Below are positions 12,173 to 25,178 of a stretch of 64,000 nucleotides of DNA, piece after piece. The notes under the pieces were generated by a model. It was not told where the DNA came from, made no database searches, and saw nothing but the letters and a program-made list of their open reading frames with translations. The DNA comes from Eutypella sp. D-1 (lineage: Eukaryota > Ascomycota > Sordariomycetes > Xylariales > Diatrypaceae). The position numbers and the translations under genes were made by a program. How positions within the stretch are numbered: the stretch's first letter is position 1; each line of letters begins with the position of its first letter. Where the stretch lies: assembly GCA_023313575.1 (NCBI GenBank), contig JAJTTP010000001.1:434001-498000 (forward strand). Reading direction: 5' to 3'.

Positions 12173-15100
12173 ATGAATCCGGTTAATTACAATAATGTGC
12201 ACGATGAAGTTTACCGGCAGATTTACCAGAAGCTAGAGAGGAGAGAAGAAGCCAACTATCGATTCGCCCCGAAAGGCACCTCCCGAGCTGTGTTGCACCA
12301 GGATAATCTGAAGCTCATCTACCAATGCATTGCACCGTCATTATTGTCCTCCGGTGATGCACTTACGGAAGAGGAATTCGTGGAGAAGATCGAGGGGAAG
12401 AAACTGCGGCGCTTCTTAGCCGTCCTCATATTCGCGAGCTGCTCCATCGATGCGCTCCTGAAATTCGCCACGCGTCTTGTAGCCAGCGATGAATGGACAG
12501 AAAAAAAGAATGGGGATAAGTTGGTGTACCAACTACCAGTAGAGCAGAGTGATCTTGAAACTCTGTTCGACGATGACACAAACGCATATAAATTCTACAT
12601 CACGCAGTCGTGTTTCTGTACCGTCGTCATCCGCAGGAGGGAGGAGATAATCATCGACTCACCAGGCCATTACCGGCTCCCATACCTAGAGGAACAGCAT
12701 CGCGCCGAGGGTTCCTTTGGCAAGGTTTTCAAGGTGACGATAGCTAAAGGCCACTTCTTAGATTCGCAGGCGCCAGGTGGGCCATCGGAGAATACCGAGG
12801 CCATAGACATCGCGCGCAAAGACTATGTCATCACACCCGAGCTGCTCGAGCGGACGGAACGGGAGATCATGGAGACCATTTTCAACAGCTCCTCGAGAAG
12901 TGAGAACGTCCTCGAGAGTTATGGTGCCCTTCAGATCACCCCGACTAAATACTGCCTCTTCATGCCCCTGGCCATCTGCGACCTTAGAGCTTACATGATG
13001 GAGTACCACACCGCCGCACCTAACACAGACGAAGCCAAGGCGAACTATATCCGCTGCGCCGAGGGGCTCGCTGGCGGGTTGAGCTTCCTGCATGAGGGGA
13101 TCGATGGGCCTAGGATGGATAGGATCGTCTGCTACCACATGGACCTGAAGCCTGAGAATATACTGTTATTCCAGGAGAGGGGTCGCTGGGTGTGGAAGCT
13201 AAGCGATTTCGGTATGTCCCGCCTTAAGAAGACGAAAAGCGTCGGCCAATACAGCGAGGTCGAGAAGGACTTCACCCAGTGGTTTGTGCGCCGTTGGAAA
13301 ACCGATCCCGAGATGTCTGTCGATCCGACGAGGAACAACCGCGGAGAAGGCACATACCTGGCGCCGGAATCGACGATGCAGGACCCGAGGATGGACAAGT
13401 CCAGTGATGTGTGGTCCCTGGGCTGCGTAATTAGTATTCTGTTCTCCTACCTGGACGACGGTAAAGATGGCGTGCTCTCTTACCACGCCATGCGAAGGCA
13501 ACATCGTAAATCCGATGGCTACGACCGGTTCTTCATTACGAACGGATTCCTCCCAAACTCCGTGCACCCCGCCGTCGAAAAGCAGCATGACAAGCTGATC
13601 AAGAGCGCAGGGTCCAGGAGTAGTAAAGAAGCCCAAGCTGTCGAGTTCATGCTAAGGAAGTTGGAGGAGTCGGTTTTGAAGATTGAGCAAGGGAAGAGGA
13701 TCAAGGCGGCGCAAGTGAAAGCGCATTTGCATTCAACGTCCCAAATCTTGAGACAGTCCGAAGAGTCAGGCAAAGCCCCCGGATCCATGGGGGGTTCCCG
13801 CACTGGAATTCGAAACCGCGTCGGGTCTTTTCTACAAAAGTTAGGCCCAGGGAAGAGGTAAATGAGTGGTTGATACTATGCTGTTTGCAAAACAGACAAC
13901 TAACCCTCTATTGTCATAGAAACCAAGCATTGCTCACAGAGCATGTCAAAGCATGGCAACAGATCGCCACCGAGAACTTCAAAGGTTGCCAGATATCCCC
14001 GGATGCCACTCTCATAGCCTACTGGACCGACCTCGAGATCCTGCTCTACACCTCCCATTCCCTGTCACCGGGAACAGGGGATAGGATAACGCCCGGTTCA
14101 AGGCACAAGCTCCAGGCGCCGAATTGTATTTGGAAAAGCATCACGCTGACAAAGGAGTACCTCATCGCTTCAACCACTGGAAGCAACTTCCAGGTTTGGG
14201 TTCCTTTTTAGAGCTTTGATTTTCTCAACTGTGTATCGTACTTACCATATCAACCTAGTGCTATGTCTTCGACCTTGAGGGCGGGCAGGCAGTCGAGGCC
14301 AACCTAGATGACTGGTTCCGCATTTCGCTGCCAATGGTTCCCGAGATACACAAGCTGGCCATTACACCCGACACCGAGACGCTGGTTTGTATCTTGCGGG
14401 ACAAGGAAGAGGAGCGAGGCCCGGGATCCGTCTTCCATGCCCCGATCTCTACTCTGGCGGAACTTGCGAATAACAGTGGTTCCCCGCCCAGCTCCGTATA
14501 CCAGCCATGGAAACTCACCCCTATAGAATGGCCGGCTGCCGACGTGACGCATCTCTGTGTACCGGATGACGACACCGTATACATGGCGATCCAACCGGAG
14601 TTCACGATCAGAAGCCAAGAGCACCGAGTCCCTGTGGTATCGCTTTCGCTCCAGACTGGAGACGTAGCTATTCTGAATGTAGAAGCCAAAGTGAGATAGA
14701 AAAGCTCCCCTCTTCCAACATCACTAGTAGAGCAAACCGGGCTAAGCAGCGCAAAATACCGGAAATAGGACCTGGGCATGAGCACGATGAACACAGTCAG
14801 CCTCTTCACGACGTTCGCGCCTTTCCGCCGACGGGCGCCGGACCACCGCCGCTGCGCCGTCGTCACCCGCGAGAAGCGGCTGCTAATCCTCGATGCGGAC
14901 GGGGACGATACGGCCCACGACATACAGGTAAGCATACCCACTGCCTGGGATTTGGGAAGAACAAACATAGAAACATTAGGAAATAAGCCAGTATGTTACA
15001 TCCAGGGCTGACCTTTAGACAGAGAGACATACCCGGCTACCGCGTCCTTTCCTTAATGATACCCCAGACCCCATCCCGGGAGAGCCCAGGACACGTAGCC

Positions 15101-15616
15101 AACGAGAGCACAACCGTGACTGCCCCCAGCAAACGGCGTAACACTCCAGCAGACTTAGATGCCGCAGGGGAAAGCTATAGGTTCTTCGCTCTGGCGGCGC
15201 CGAACGCAAGCCACCGCATGGTACTGCTCGAGATGCGGGTCGACGCGAACCAAGACCAGCACCAGAGCTGGGGCGTCGACGGCGGCAACAAGGTGAAGGT
15301 GCGCGAGGTTGCGCAGCTTGAGGGACTGGGATACGATGACGAGTTTACGGAGCGGCTCTGCGAGGGGGCTGATGACGGCGATCGGGACGAGGACGAGGAG
15401 GATGAGGAGGGCGGTGAGGGGTACGTGCTAGTTGCAGCGCTCGTGGGCGCGAATAGAAAGGCCATTTATAGGGTCCCGCTCGCGGCGCCGAGACCGAGGT
15501 CGCGACTGAAGCAGGCGAAGACTGTCCCTGATGATAGGAGCACCGGCAATGGTGGTGGTGGTGGTGATGCGGGTGAAACGGCCACGGAAGCGGCGAATGG
15601 CTCTAATGGAGTATGA
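12173..15616 (+). CDS. Fungal protein kinase with C-terminal propeller-like extension, 5 exons
   Basis: Exons: 12173-13857, 13920-14193, 14259-14690, 14769-14927 and 15023-15616, giving 1047 residues in frame. Residues 1-170 form a helical N-terminal region common in fungal-specific kinases. The catalytic domain has a glycine loop EGSFGKVF (179-186), a candidate ATP lysine in ARKDY (216), a catalytic loop YHMDLKPENI (321-330) where HMD replaces HRD, SDFGMSR (344-350), and GTYLAPE before an intact helix F region SSDVWSLG. Asp in HMD and DFG remain, so activity is plausible. The C-terminal roughly 450 residues hold repeated short beta-strand-like blocks (KGCQISPDATLIAYWTD, KLAITPDTETLVCILRD), like degenerate WD repeats, and end in an acidic, Gly-rich tail. 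Substrate is unknown. Confidence 0.8.
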
Positions 15617-15854
15617 AAACGTGACACATCATCGTCGCAATACATTTTATAAGAATGATCATATCAGAGGCTTCATTCTTGATAATATCATACGCACAAG
15701 ATAGCTATAGAGACGCTTGAAATTGCAACTAAGCCTCAACCAATATGACCGATAAGACAAGTGCCACACATATATATATATCTAAAACAACGACTTCATC
15801 GCTAGGTCTCCCTCATACACCGTCGCAAAGGCATGATGATAACAGATGCGGCTC

Positions 15855-17571
15855 TTAGTGCAACCACCCTTCATACTGCTCAAGGCTCTCAGTCCTGACG
15901 CCTTCCGTCCGGCCCTTAACATCGAGGAGCCTGACGAGGTCGCCGTTCTTGGAACTCCAGTCGGCGAGAAAGTCGCGGAGGCGACGCTCGGTATCTTCGT
16001 CATCGCGGACGATGAGGGCGAGGGCATCGAAGCCGCCGGCGCCGGGGACAAGGCCACCGTAGACGCCACTGACGTTCTCGTTGAGGGCGTCGAGCAGCAC
16101 GGTCTGGCTCTCGGGCTCAATGGGCACGCCGCTGCGGGTGCCCATGTCGCGGATGAGGGTGCGGCAGCGGGCCACGGCAGAGCGGATCTCCTGCGTCGTG
16201 CTGGGTTCGGTGTCGCCCCGCAGAATTGCCGCCAGCTCTTCGTTGGCCGCTTGCAGATCGTCCCAGAGGGCGCGCGAGCCCTCTGGATCCCGCGTCCGCC
16301 ACGCCAACACCTGCTTCACCATCCCGACGGTCTGCGAGCCGCAGTCGACGTCGCACATGCGCAGGGCGACGCCGGGGGGCATGCGCACGCTTCCAGACAG
16401 GACCTCGACGTCCCAGCGGGAGCTGTCGGGATCGTCGACGCAGCTCGCGAGCGCCGGCGCGAAGCCCGGCGCCCCGGCTTCCGGCAGGCCCTCCAGCACG
16501 GACGGCGAGAACCGCCGGTACCGGATGCTGCCGTAGACGGCGGCTGCGACGTCGAAGCCGGACCCGACCTTGCCCTGGGCCGCGCAGTGGGCCGCCTGCG
16601 CGAGGTTGTGCAGCGTGCGCCGCCCTTTGTCGGTGGTTAGGTCGAACAAGCCCGGGGTGGCGCCCAGGTAGTGCGTCAGGAGGGCGGCGGTGAGCGCGGT
16701 CACTAGCGCCGCCGAGGATCCTAGACCCGTCTTGTGGGCGTCGCGCAGCGTCGTTGGGAACTTGGCGAACCGCGTTGGGTTTTTCCCGGTCCCGGACGAA
16801 GAGTGTGGCTGAGAATAGTAGTCGTTATCGGCGAGCACCGTTAAGCGCGCCGGATCGAAGGTGTGCACCGGGAGCTGGGGCGTCTTGCCCGCGATGTACG
16901 TCAGCGCGTACGTCAATGTTGTCTCAACGAATGGGTTGGGATTGATTTTGTCGCCGCTGAGTTTCTTAGTTAGTTGATTTATGGTTCCTGTATCGGTCAT
17001 GCATACGGAGGCCCGTCCATATGATGCAGGGTCTTTTGACTTAACCCGGAATGGAGAATGACGATCAGTTTTCTTTGGGTATCGAATACGTATCATGTCT
17101 AGGTGTAACCTGACGATACGTACACGGCGCGCCTTTTCAACATGCCACCGGACGGGATCTAAAAAGAAAGGAGCCACAAGCCCCATACGGAGAGCTCTGT
17201 TTTGAATTGGAAAAAAAAGAACCCCAAAAAGAAAGATAATAAAAAGAAGAAAACGAAGAAACTCACACTTGCAACTGGGTGACCTTGATGCCCCCGTCCT
17301 CGGGGGCGAGGTGGTAGCCGTAGCGCCACTCAGCGTCGAGGAACTGGGGGCTGTGGACGACGACCTCGCTGAGCTGGACGCCGCGGCTGGTGTTGATGCG
17401 CTGGGCGACGGCGCTGATGCGCGCGCTCAGCCCGAACACCAGCCCCGTGTACGTGCGGTCCAGCACCAAGTACCCGCCCGCCAGGAGTACCTTGCCCGGG
17501 GCCGAGACGGCGATCGTCCCGGCCTCGGCAGTGGCGGCGGCGGCCGTTGTGGTCGCCGCGGCTCCCGACAT
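15855..17571 (-). CDS. ERG8: Phosphomevalonate kinase
   Basis: Two exons, 17571-17267 and 16956-15855, joined by a 310-base intron, give 468 residues. The enzyme phosphorylates 5-phosphomevalonate with ATP in the mevalonate route to ergosterol and isoprenoids. The N-terminus has VSAPGKVLLAGGYLVLD. The join reads VTQLQVGDKINPNPFVETTL, matching the family. The GHMP kinase loop KTGLGSSAALVTAL follows, then GKVGSGFDVAAAVYGS and, near the C-terminus, VPGAGGFDALALIV. Length is in the normal range. The donor is GTGAGT after two bases of a codon and the acceptor is CTCAG. The long antisense frame across 15846-16640 is a shadow. It is convergent with the kinase gene, 238 bases apart. Confidence 0.93.
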
Positions 17572-19947
17572 TGGTAATTCTTTTTTTTAAAGGGGAAAAG
17601 GAAGGGGGGCAATTGCCTGGCTAGGTTATTGGTTGGGTTGAAAAAACGAGTGGGATGATCCGGTCCCGATCTTTTGAGGCGAATACTACCTAGCTAGAGA
17701 TGAAATACCCAAGAAAGGAACAGAATACGGGGGGGAGGGGAAGCGGGGGCGTCGTAGATCTCCCGTGAATCTGGAGAGATGAGACCGGATGGCGGGGGGT
17801 CGTACGCGGTACCTAGGTAACTGTTGGGCAATCGACCGGATTTCTTGTCTAGTCGGGTAGCCAACTATAAAGAGACCGTATACCTCACAAGGGCGGTTAA
17901 CTAGTGAAGTAGGTCTTCCAGGTCTTCCGTTAACCTCGCGGATAACAATTCTAGCTTAAAAGGGGGCCCGGGAGGGGTGGAAAAGATGGATGAGAAGGGG
18001 GTCTTTGATTTTCTGATTTCTTATGCAACTACCGGGTGGCATTTTTAGCTAGACCTAGTACTACTCTAGAGGCGCTAATGGGTTTTTGCGGGGAAGGTAC
18101 CCGACCGAGCCAGGTACCATTATAAGAAGAGACAGGAACACCCGGACAGACGGTATAAGCCCTCCAAGTGGAGTAAACCCTCCCCCGAGCCGGTACTCGG
18201 TCCCGTTCCGCCCCCCTTTGTGCAATAAACTGGCTTATGCACTGAGGTAGACCTATATATTTGGTACGTAGGGCTGATTATCTAGCTCCTATTATAACTC
18301 AGGGGTATCTTTAAAGACAGAAAACATGGAGGAATTAAGAAGGTTTCATGCCCATTTACGAATAACAATAGACGAAAGATAGGGAGCATAATGATACATA
18401 ATTTCCCGCGGCTCCCCCTCCTTTTAACCGCATTACCCTTCATTTCTCAACCGAACTTCAACGTGCACGTCTCTTACTCCCACTATCGGTCAGGGGGACG
18501 AAGGTATGGCTGGCTCATTCAAGATCGGAACGCCGCACCTCTCCCGAACACTTGGGTCTGGGGGTCTGGGTTCGGGTCGGAGTCTGGGCCTGGTGAGGGG
18601 GGGCAGTGAAACCCACCTTTGCCAGAGAAGATGCGATACATAGGTAAGAGGTGTAATCCAACGATTCATACATGCACGCATTCATACCCATATACTCATA
18701 TCCCAGCACCATAGTAGATCAGTACGAATTATCACGGAATCACAAATAGTCAACAGGTTTCCCGAACGGAATGCCGAACTCAACACGGAAGTTTTTTTTT
18801 TTTTTTTTAAGACCAAGAGAACCAGAAGCAGAAAGCGGATGAAAGAAAAAGGAGGGCATCGCGAGGCATATCCGCCTAGTCCTTTTGTTTGTTTATTGGT
18901 TTGTTAGTTCGGTTGTTTTTTGATGATGATGATGGTGATGCAAATGCAAATGCCTTGCCTAGCCTAAGCCTAAGCCTATGTAGCCCCTTTAAAACCTGAG
19001 AAACGGCGGTAGACAGATAGGACAGACCATGAAGAAGAAGAAGAGTAATAAAGGGAAGAACAAAAAAGAAGAAGAACTCTTGTCGAGAAAAAAAGAAAGA
19101 AAAGAAGAGAAGAGAAATGAAAACCTCGAAGAGAAAACCCTGGACGACCTAACCGAAAGAGACAGAAGAAAACGCCCGGTAGCAGCAGGTACCTAACGAA
19201 GAATGAACAAAAACGCCATGAACACCTTGATTCGTGCCTTTGCCTTGCCGTACCGTACCGTGCCGTACTGCGCCGTGCCCGTGCCCCGTGCCCGTGCCGT
19301 GCCATACCATGCCGATGTCGAATGCCAGAACCATACACATGCCATGCCTTGCCGCGTTTTGCCATGACATGCCCCCTGCTCTATCCCAGCTTTTCTCTCG
19401 CCTCAAACCCTCCGCCCGCCTTTCCTTTCCTCTGTAGTGGTGGTGGTGATGGTGGTCGGAGAGGAAAACAGACATGCGCCGTCCTCCCTACCCGCCTCTA
19501 TCTCTCCCAGTGTCGTATCATTTAACCGTCGTGCAATTCGTAGGGAAAAGGAGGTAAGTTTCCACGGAAGCGACCAAGCCAGCCAGCCTAGCGATGCCTC
19601 ATTTCATTCCATAGAGATGGATGGGCGCGCATATACGCAGACAGACGAGAGACATACAACTCCAAGTTCAACACCATCGTGCTTATACTGCGACAATGGC
19701 GTTGATATGCACACAAATCCTGGCGTATGCGAAGAGGGGGAATGCGATACCGTCGCATACCCCCGTCTGCATACATACACATATAGCGGCCGATGCTATG
19801 CTGGGAAGGAAGGAAGTATGGAGGGAAAAAAATAATAATAGGGAAGACGGGGACACAAGGTTTTACGCCACACGCCGAGACAAAATGCGGGATGGATAAA
19901 TTCAATTTTTTCGTTTTCCCGCACATCCAATGGATCTCCTCTCATCA
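17572..19947. other. Gene-poor, low-complexity intergenic region
   Basis: This holds the ERG8 promoter on one side and the 3' side of the CRIB-like gene on the other. It contains a T-run near 18791-18809, GATGAT runs, purine-rich blocks, and at 19230-19370 degenerate GCCGTGCC/CATGCC repeats. Frames such as 18976-19365 are made of these repeats and are not supported as genes. Confidence 0.55.
19230..19375. repeat. Degenerate GCCGTGCC / CCATGCC short-repeat tract
   Basis: A stretch of short imperfect units built on CCGTGCC, CGTACCG and CCATGCC. Reading frames across it give His/Arg/Gly-rich peptides only because of the repeat. It is simple-sequence DNA in a 3' flanking region. Confidence 0.6.
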
Positions 19948-20844
19948 TCAGATGACGTTGTCGGCGGCGGAGGAGAGGGGTGTGCTAGGCGCGACGTGCA
20001 TGCCAGGGGTGATGGAGCGCATAGGCGGCGGCGAGGCCGATCCAGGCGGGGCTGGTGCGCGGCGGGGACTGCCGAAAGCTGAACCTTGGCCCGCACTTCG
20101 TGCGCCGCCGTCCCCGGCGACGCCGAGACGGGATGCTGCTGCCTTCTCTTTCAAGATGGCGATCCTAAAAAGTTAAAACCAGGTTTAGTATACGCATTTT
20201 GGTCAATTAAAAACAAAAATGAAATGGACTTTGTATTTTGGGTAGAAAACAATTTCATTGGGGATGCGGAATGATGTGGATCATAAAAAGAGATAGAAGG
20301 GTAAAAACAAAAGATTTGGTAGGAACCTTGCCTGCTTGCCTTGCTTTGCTAGTTCCTTGGTCAAACGAAACATAGGCATAGGGAAGTGAAGCATTCCAAG
20401 GTTGGATTTCAATTAATGGGAAGGGAAAAAAAAGTGGGCGTGCATATGCAAGCAGCAGAAAAAAACGTGGCGCAACAGGGTCGCGGACTTACTCATCTTC
20501 TGAAACACCGGGGAGGTTGGTGGTCTCGTGCTTGAAGTTGAAAGGTGCCGACTATTGTGTTTTAGAAAAAAGTGCAATTGTTAGCGAATCGCAGATCGTC
20601 ATAGCCATCCGGTGGATATGGATTTTTTAGTTGGTTGGTGGATGCAGGATTCCTTGGAAGAGACGGGCAGGGCTCCTACAGGAAGCTGAAGCCTGGAGCA
20701 ACCAAGAAGAAGAAGAAGGGAAAAAGAGAGCAGAGCACTTACAATTTGCAGAGATTGTCGCTTCGGGGTGGTGACTTTGGTCTTGAGACCAATCAGTCGT
20801 TGCAGTCTGGCTGCGAAGCCTCTAAGATTCAGACAGCCGTCCAT
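19948..20844 (-). CDS. Small protein with CRIB-like motif, 3 exons
   Basis: Exons 20844-20743, 20551-20493 and 20164-19948 join in frame with GT-AG introns into 125 residues. No single long frame shows this gene. Residues 34-42 read ISAPFNFKH, followed by ETTNLPG. This resembles the start of the CRIB motif (I-S-x-P-x-x-F-x-H), by which effectors bind GTP-loaded Cdc42 or Rac. The usual H-x-x-H-V-G end is not exact. A basic segment rich in Leu, Arg and Lys precedes the motif, as in small CRIB proteins that also touch membranes. The C-terminal half is Ala, Pro and Ser rich and ends SAADNVI. An intron splits the motif between I34 and S35. A role in polarity signalling is inference; the family assignment is moderate. 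Confidence 0.62.
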
Positions 20845-23800
20845 GGTGATAGCGATGATGGAGGGGGAAGTTGGTGGTGGTGGTAGTGGCTGTCGGTGTT
20901 CGGTCTCGGTTTCGGTTTCGGGTGTGAATGTGGATTGCGGGTGCGGAAGTGCGGAAGTGTGGACGTATGTGTGTGTGGATGTTCACCAAGGTGTGTTGAC
21001 CAAATTGAGAGGACCCGTTGAAGAAAAAAAAAATACCTATTGTTGTTGAGATAGGTAAAGAAAAGGTGTGTGTAAAATGATAAACACGGACTGTGTGTTA
21101 TATAGCTGTAGGCAAGGTAGATACCGTATATGTAGATAGGTATCTGTATCTGCGACAACCACGACCGCAACCGACCGACCGTAATAATCAAGGTAGAAAA
21201 AGAAGGTTATTCAAATACCTGCTTAGTAGGCAGGTACTTACTTAGGTAAGGTAGGTAGGTAGGTATGACGGAACCTTAAAAAGGGTAAATTGGTGGTGGT
21301 AGGTATAGGTATGGATAGGTAGTAAAGTACGTAGTAGTATAGTAAGAAAAAAGAGACGTTCTTGGACAAAGTTTATTTAGTCCTTTCCAAACTTCTCTTA
21401 AGGCTTAAACAACAAAAACAAGCCGGAAATGTTTCTCAACTTTCCAGATCTTGTCAAGTCAAAAGAAGGGAGAAAAAGAAGAAGAGACGCCTGGTGAATC
21501 AAAGAAACGAATGACTAAGAAAAGAAAAATTGTAAGTAAAAAGGCGGCGGCGAGGGCCCTGTTGGTTGAAAGAGAGGGGAGAAGAAGGGAAACCTTAGAA
21601 GAGTTCGGGAATTTTACTAAAAAGGACCAAAGAGGAAGGAGGGTAAGGGAAAGAAAAAAAGGAGAGACAACGAAAGGAGTCAAAGTAAAGTAATAGTGAA
21701 AGAAGTGGTGTGTACGAAGTGTAAAAAATGCGAGTGTGAATGAGTGAGAGTGAGTGTGGTGAGTGTATGTAAGTGTGTGTGTGTGTGTGGTGTAAGTGTG
21801 TATGGGTGTTATAGGTGGCTCAGCTGATTGACTGACGACGACGATGCAGCTAGCGAGAAATCCACCCCCGTCTATGCTGTCCACCCCGCCAGCCCGACCG
21901 ACGGGTTTACTTGAGTGAGTAGTATAGTTGGAAAGAATTATTTTTAGAGGATCTGAGGATCTCTGAGCTGACGGTTCGGGTAAGACGCCCCTGTTTAATG
22001 CCCTGTTATTCGGCGGGTATGTAGGCGGGACGGCGGCGTTCGAAATTCCCTCTTTAGTGGATTTTGGGCTGATGTCCTGCTTAGCTCCGGACCAGGTAAA
22101 AGTCTCCAGGTATGGGCGCACGCTTTAGGTGCCTGTTTTAGGCTGTTTAGCGCTACAGGTGATGCAGTAGTGGTGTTGTTTGAGCTGCCGAGAAGGTGTT
22201 TAGGTAGGTGGGTTTGAGGGGCTGTATGTCGGTTGTAGTAAGTGGAAGTCGCTGTATGTATATATGTTGCTTTAGTAAGTGGGAAGAAGCTATCTAGTAC
22301 TATGTAGGTAAATAGTTCCAGTAAATAAGCAGTTGATATAAATCGTTGATGGAGGCGACGGGCGTGTGTAATGGAATGAATTTACGGAATAAAAATGAGT
22401 TGACTAGGAAGACGAGATGATTGTCCGTCTGACTGGCTGTTTACAGCGAGGAAATTCAAAACATCAATGGAGATAGCGATGGCGACGACTTCTTAGAGAT
22501 CTCCTCACTTACGAATGCCAGACTAGTCATGTAGGTGATCGAGGGAATCCGGAGTATACGGAGCGTGTTATGGTGGGTAAGTAAGTGGAGGTGGGTTTTT
22601 TGTGTGCCTCTTTTTTTATGATGGCCCAGTGAGGTCAAAGAAGCAGATCTGTCTAGAACCTTTTTGCCCCTCCCGGAGATATATCTCTCTTTCTGCCTCG
22701 ATCTAGAAAATGACACCCCCTCCGTCCTCCGTCAAAGTCAAGGGCACACACACACACCACACAGATTCAGATAGGGTGGATGGGTGGGTATGTAGATGCC
22801 CTGACTAAAATGATGGGGTCGATGAATGCACTGCAAAGATATGCCTTCAACTCACCGGGACGAAGCCAGTCCTCTCTATCCGCTATCTAGACTAGTAGTA
22901 CCCGGGTAGGCAGGCGATGAGACAAGAACGCTCGAGGAACAAAGGAAGCCGAGTCGCAGTTAGTCGTCGCCGAGTCTATCTATCAAGTATAAATCCATTC
23001 CAGGGGTTGAAACTGTCGGTATCAGCATGCATGCATGCATGCACGCATGAATCAAGCCAAGGGGCCGCTTTAAGTCGTGATATAAAGAGAAAGCAGTGCA
23101 TATACAGGTCGAAAACGGAAGATCCAGCGATAACAACGACGACGGAGAAGAAGAACGGGACTTCGGCAGCAAGGAGTATTTCTTCCCAATCCCCATTCCT
23201 TCCAGTTAGTTACTCTAGTTGATATGTTATTACATACATATATGTGTTACGAGAGGGAATCGAAAGAGCCGAATAATGAACACTATAAAATTGATTCATG
23301 GATGCAACGTATATTGGATGTTAGTATCCCGGGGAATGCGTGGGCAATATTGGATTTACATCTTCTACGTATATTGGCAGCTGGAATCGAGTAACTGCCT
23401 CCCTAGGTAGGTACTGTAGGCAGGCATCTACATATCCAAAGGATCGCCCGGAGACAATGATCTCATCTTGCCGCAACTTCCCCTCCATGCAGGATTCATT
23501 GATTGATTGATTCACTTCAAAGGGGAACATTCATTCGTGACTGGCAGGGCAGTTAAGGCAGGGGGTAGGGCGGCATCTCGGGAATGGGGGCGATCAAGTA
23601 AGAAATGGATGATCAAGTAATACCAGACAGATAATCCGAAACGCCCTCGACAGCCCATCTCACATCTAACATACATATACCTGGACGTACTGCTTCCAAC
23701 TTCGAAATCTACACTGGTAAGGCTCACAGTCGCTAACTTTGCAACAGGATAGATAGGTATTCGTTAGCTTAGTCCCCTTGTCTGCCTAGCTTCGTACCGC

Positions 23801-25178
23801 CCGGCGTTGCAATGAAATCGTTAATCCGCATTCCGCATCGCTTGCTTCCATTCCGCACACACCCATCCATCCCATCGGATTGATTGGGGGGCGGGGGTTT
23901 CCCGTAACTGCCTAATGTATGAGGGAGTGCCCGCTTATCGCCGACTCCTACTCTAAGCTGACTGCCTTGCCTGCCTGACTGCGCCGCATGCGGCAGAAGC
24001 AGAATGCAGAAAGCTGAGGGCAAAGAAAAGAAAGATCCGAATTCCAACTGGACGAGAAGCGGGAAAGGCTTGGGGCGGTACGTATCCGGCGTGCGTACGT
24101 ACCTGGCCAAAAGAAAAATCTGAAACAAGCGACGGCTCCACCCCCGGGAAAGAGGGAACATCCCGGCTGGCCCGACGTCCTTGAAATGGGCTTCCAAGCC
24201 ATCTCTGCAACTCTTATTATGCCCGTATATGGACTTTTTGTTTAGGTAATACGTTATTACCCTTTCTGCAACTTTCTTTTACCTTTGTCACCTTGGAAGA
24301 TTTAATCCCGGTTTCTGCCTGCCAGCTGTCCATGTCCCCATGTGGGGACCCCCTGCCCTGCCAACCTTACCCGGCCTTGGAAGAAATTTGGAAATCCCCG
24401 TATAACTAAAATTGTTTCTAGAAGGAAAACGAGCGAACAAAAAAAATCTCCGTCATCCCGTCCAGCCCGTATATATAGGGCGGCATAAGGCAAGGCCCCC
24501 TTCCCCCCCCCCCGGTTATATACTTATAGGATGGGATACGAGTTGCTGGGTTCGAGGGTTTACGTGCCTATGATCCTATTTAAGTAAGCCTTTTTCTTGT
24601 TAAAAATAATTTTAAACAAGCTTCGAGAAGTTCATGCGACGCGTCGGGACCTTACCTTACGACCCTCGAACGGCATATTGCGTGTTTGTTATTATCCATC
24701 CTCTCCCCCCCCCCCATCCCCTGCCTAATTTGCCTACCGAACTCGAGGTGGGCATTTGTTTCTTAGCTGTTTCTGCGGGATGTTTACATATACGGAGTAG
24801 AGTAGTTATTGGTGAATGTGAATGTATATTTTAGTTGTTAATAAGCTGCGTAGTATTAACCAGGTGCAAGGTTGGTTGAAGTGCCGTCCCGGGTAAGGAA
24901 CCGGTATTCGGTAATACCGATTTCCAAGGTTGCGTCGCGTTGCGGGTAGGGAAGTTAGTTACGTAGAAGTTGGCATGGCATGGGCATGGCAGAATAACAT
25001 GTCCTTAAATCTTTTCTGTTTGCAGCCCTGGCTACCGCCCTAAGTAACATGTTTCCTTCCAGCCTACCACCCACCTAGGCAAGTGTGGTGATGTCCTTCT
25101 TTGCTGTCCACCCCCTTACCTAAGCCAGACATCGCCACTTGCTGCATAAGCCACAACCTACCTACCTACCTACCTACC
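20845..25178. other. Gene desert with purine/pyrimidine-biased and simple-sequence DNA
   Basis: About 4.3 kb without a supportable gene. It includes runs of TAGGTAGG, long A/G-rich stretches at 21450-21700, TG-rich DNA at 21725-21805, a GCATGCAT run at 23027-23047 and C-runs at 24500 and 24706. The Lys/Glu-rich frame at 21451-21693 and the Ser/Phe-rich antisense frames come from composition bias. The 20.8-22 kb part may be the promoter and long 5' leader of the CRIB-like gene. Confidence 0.5.
23027..23047. repeat. GCAT tetranucleotide repeat
   Basis: A perfect and then slightly imperfect run of the self-complementary unit GCAT, ending in GCACGCATG. It is a microsatellite in the gene-poor stretch. 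Confidence 0.75.

Noticed and set aside
15846..16640. 264-codon plus-strand ORF
   Set aside because: Antisense to the ERG8 coding exon, with no family resemblance.
18976..19475. His/Arg/Gly-rich minus-strand ORFs
   Set aside because: Translation of degenerate GCCGTGCC/CATGCC repeats.
21451..21693. Lys/Glu/Arg-rich ORF
   Set aside because: Comes from an A/G-rich tract; no splice support or domain.
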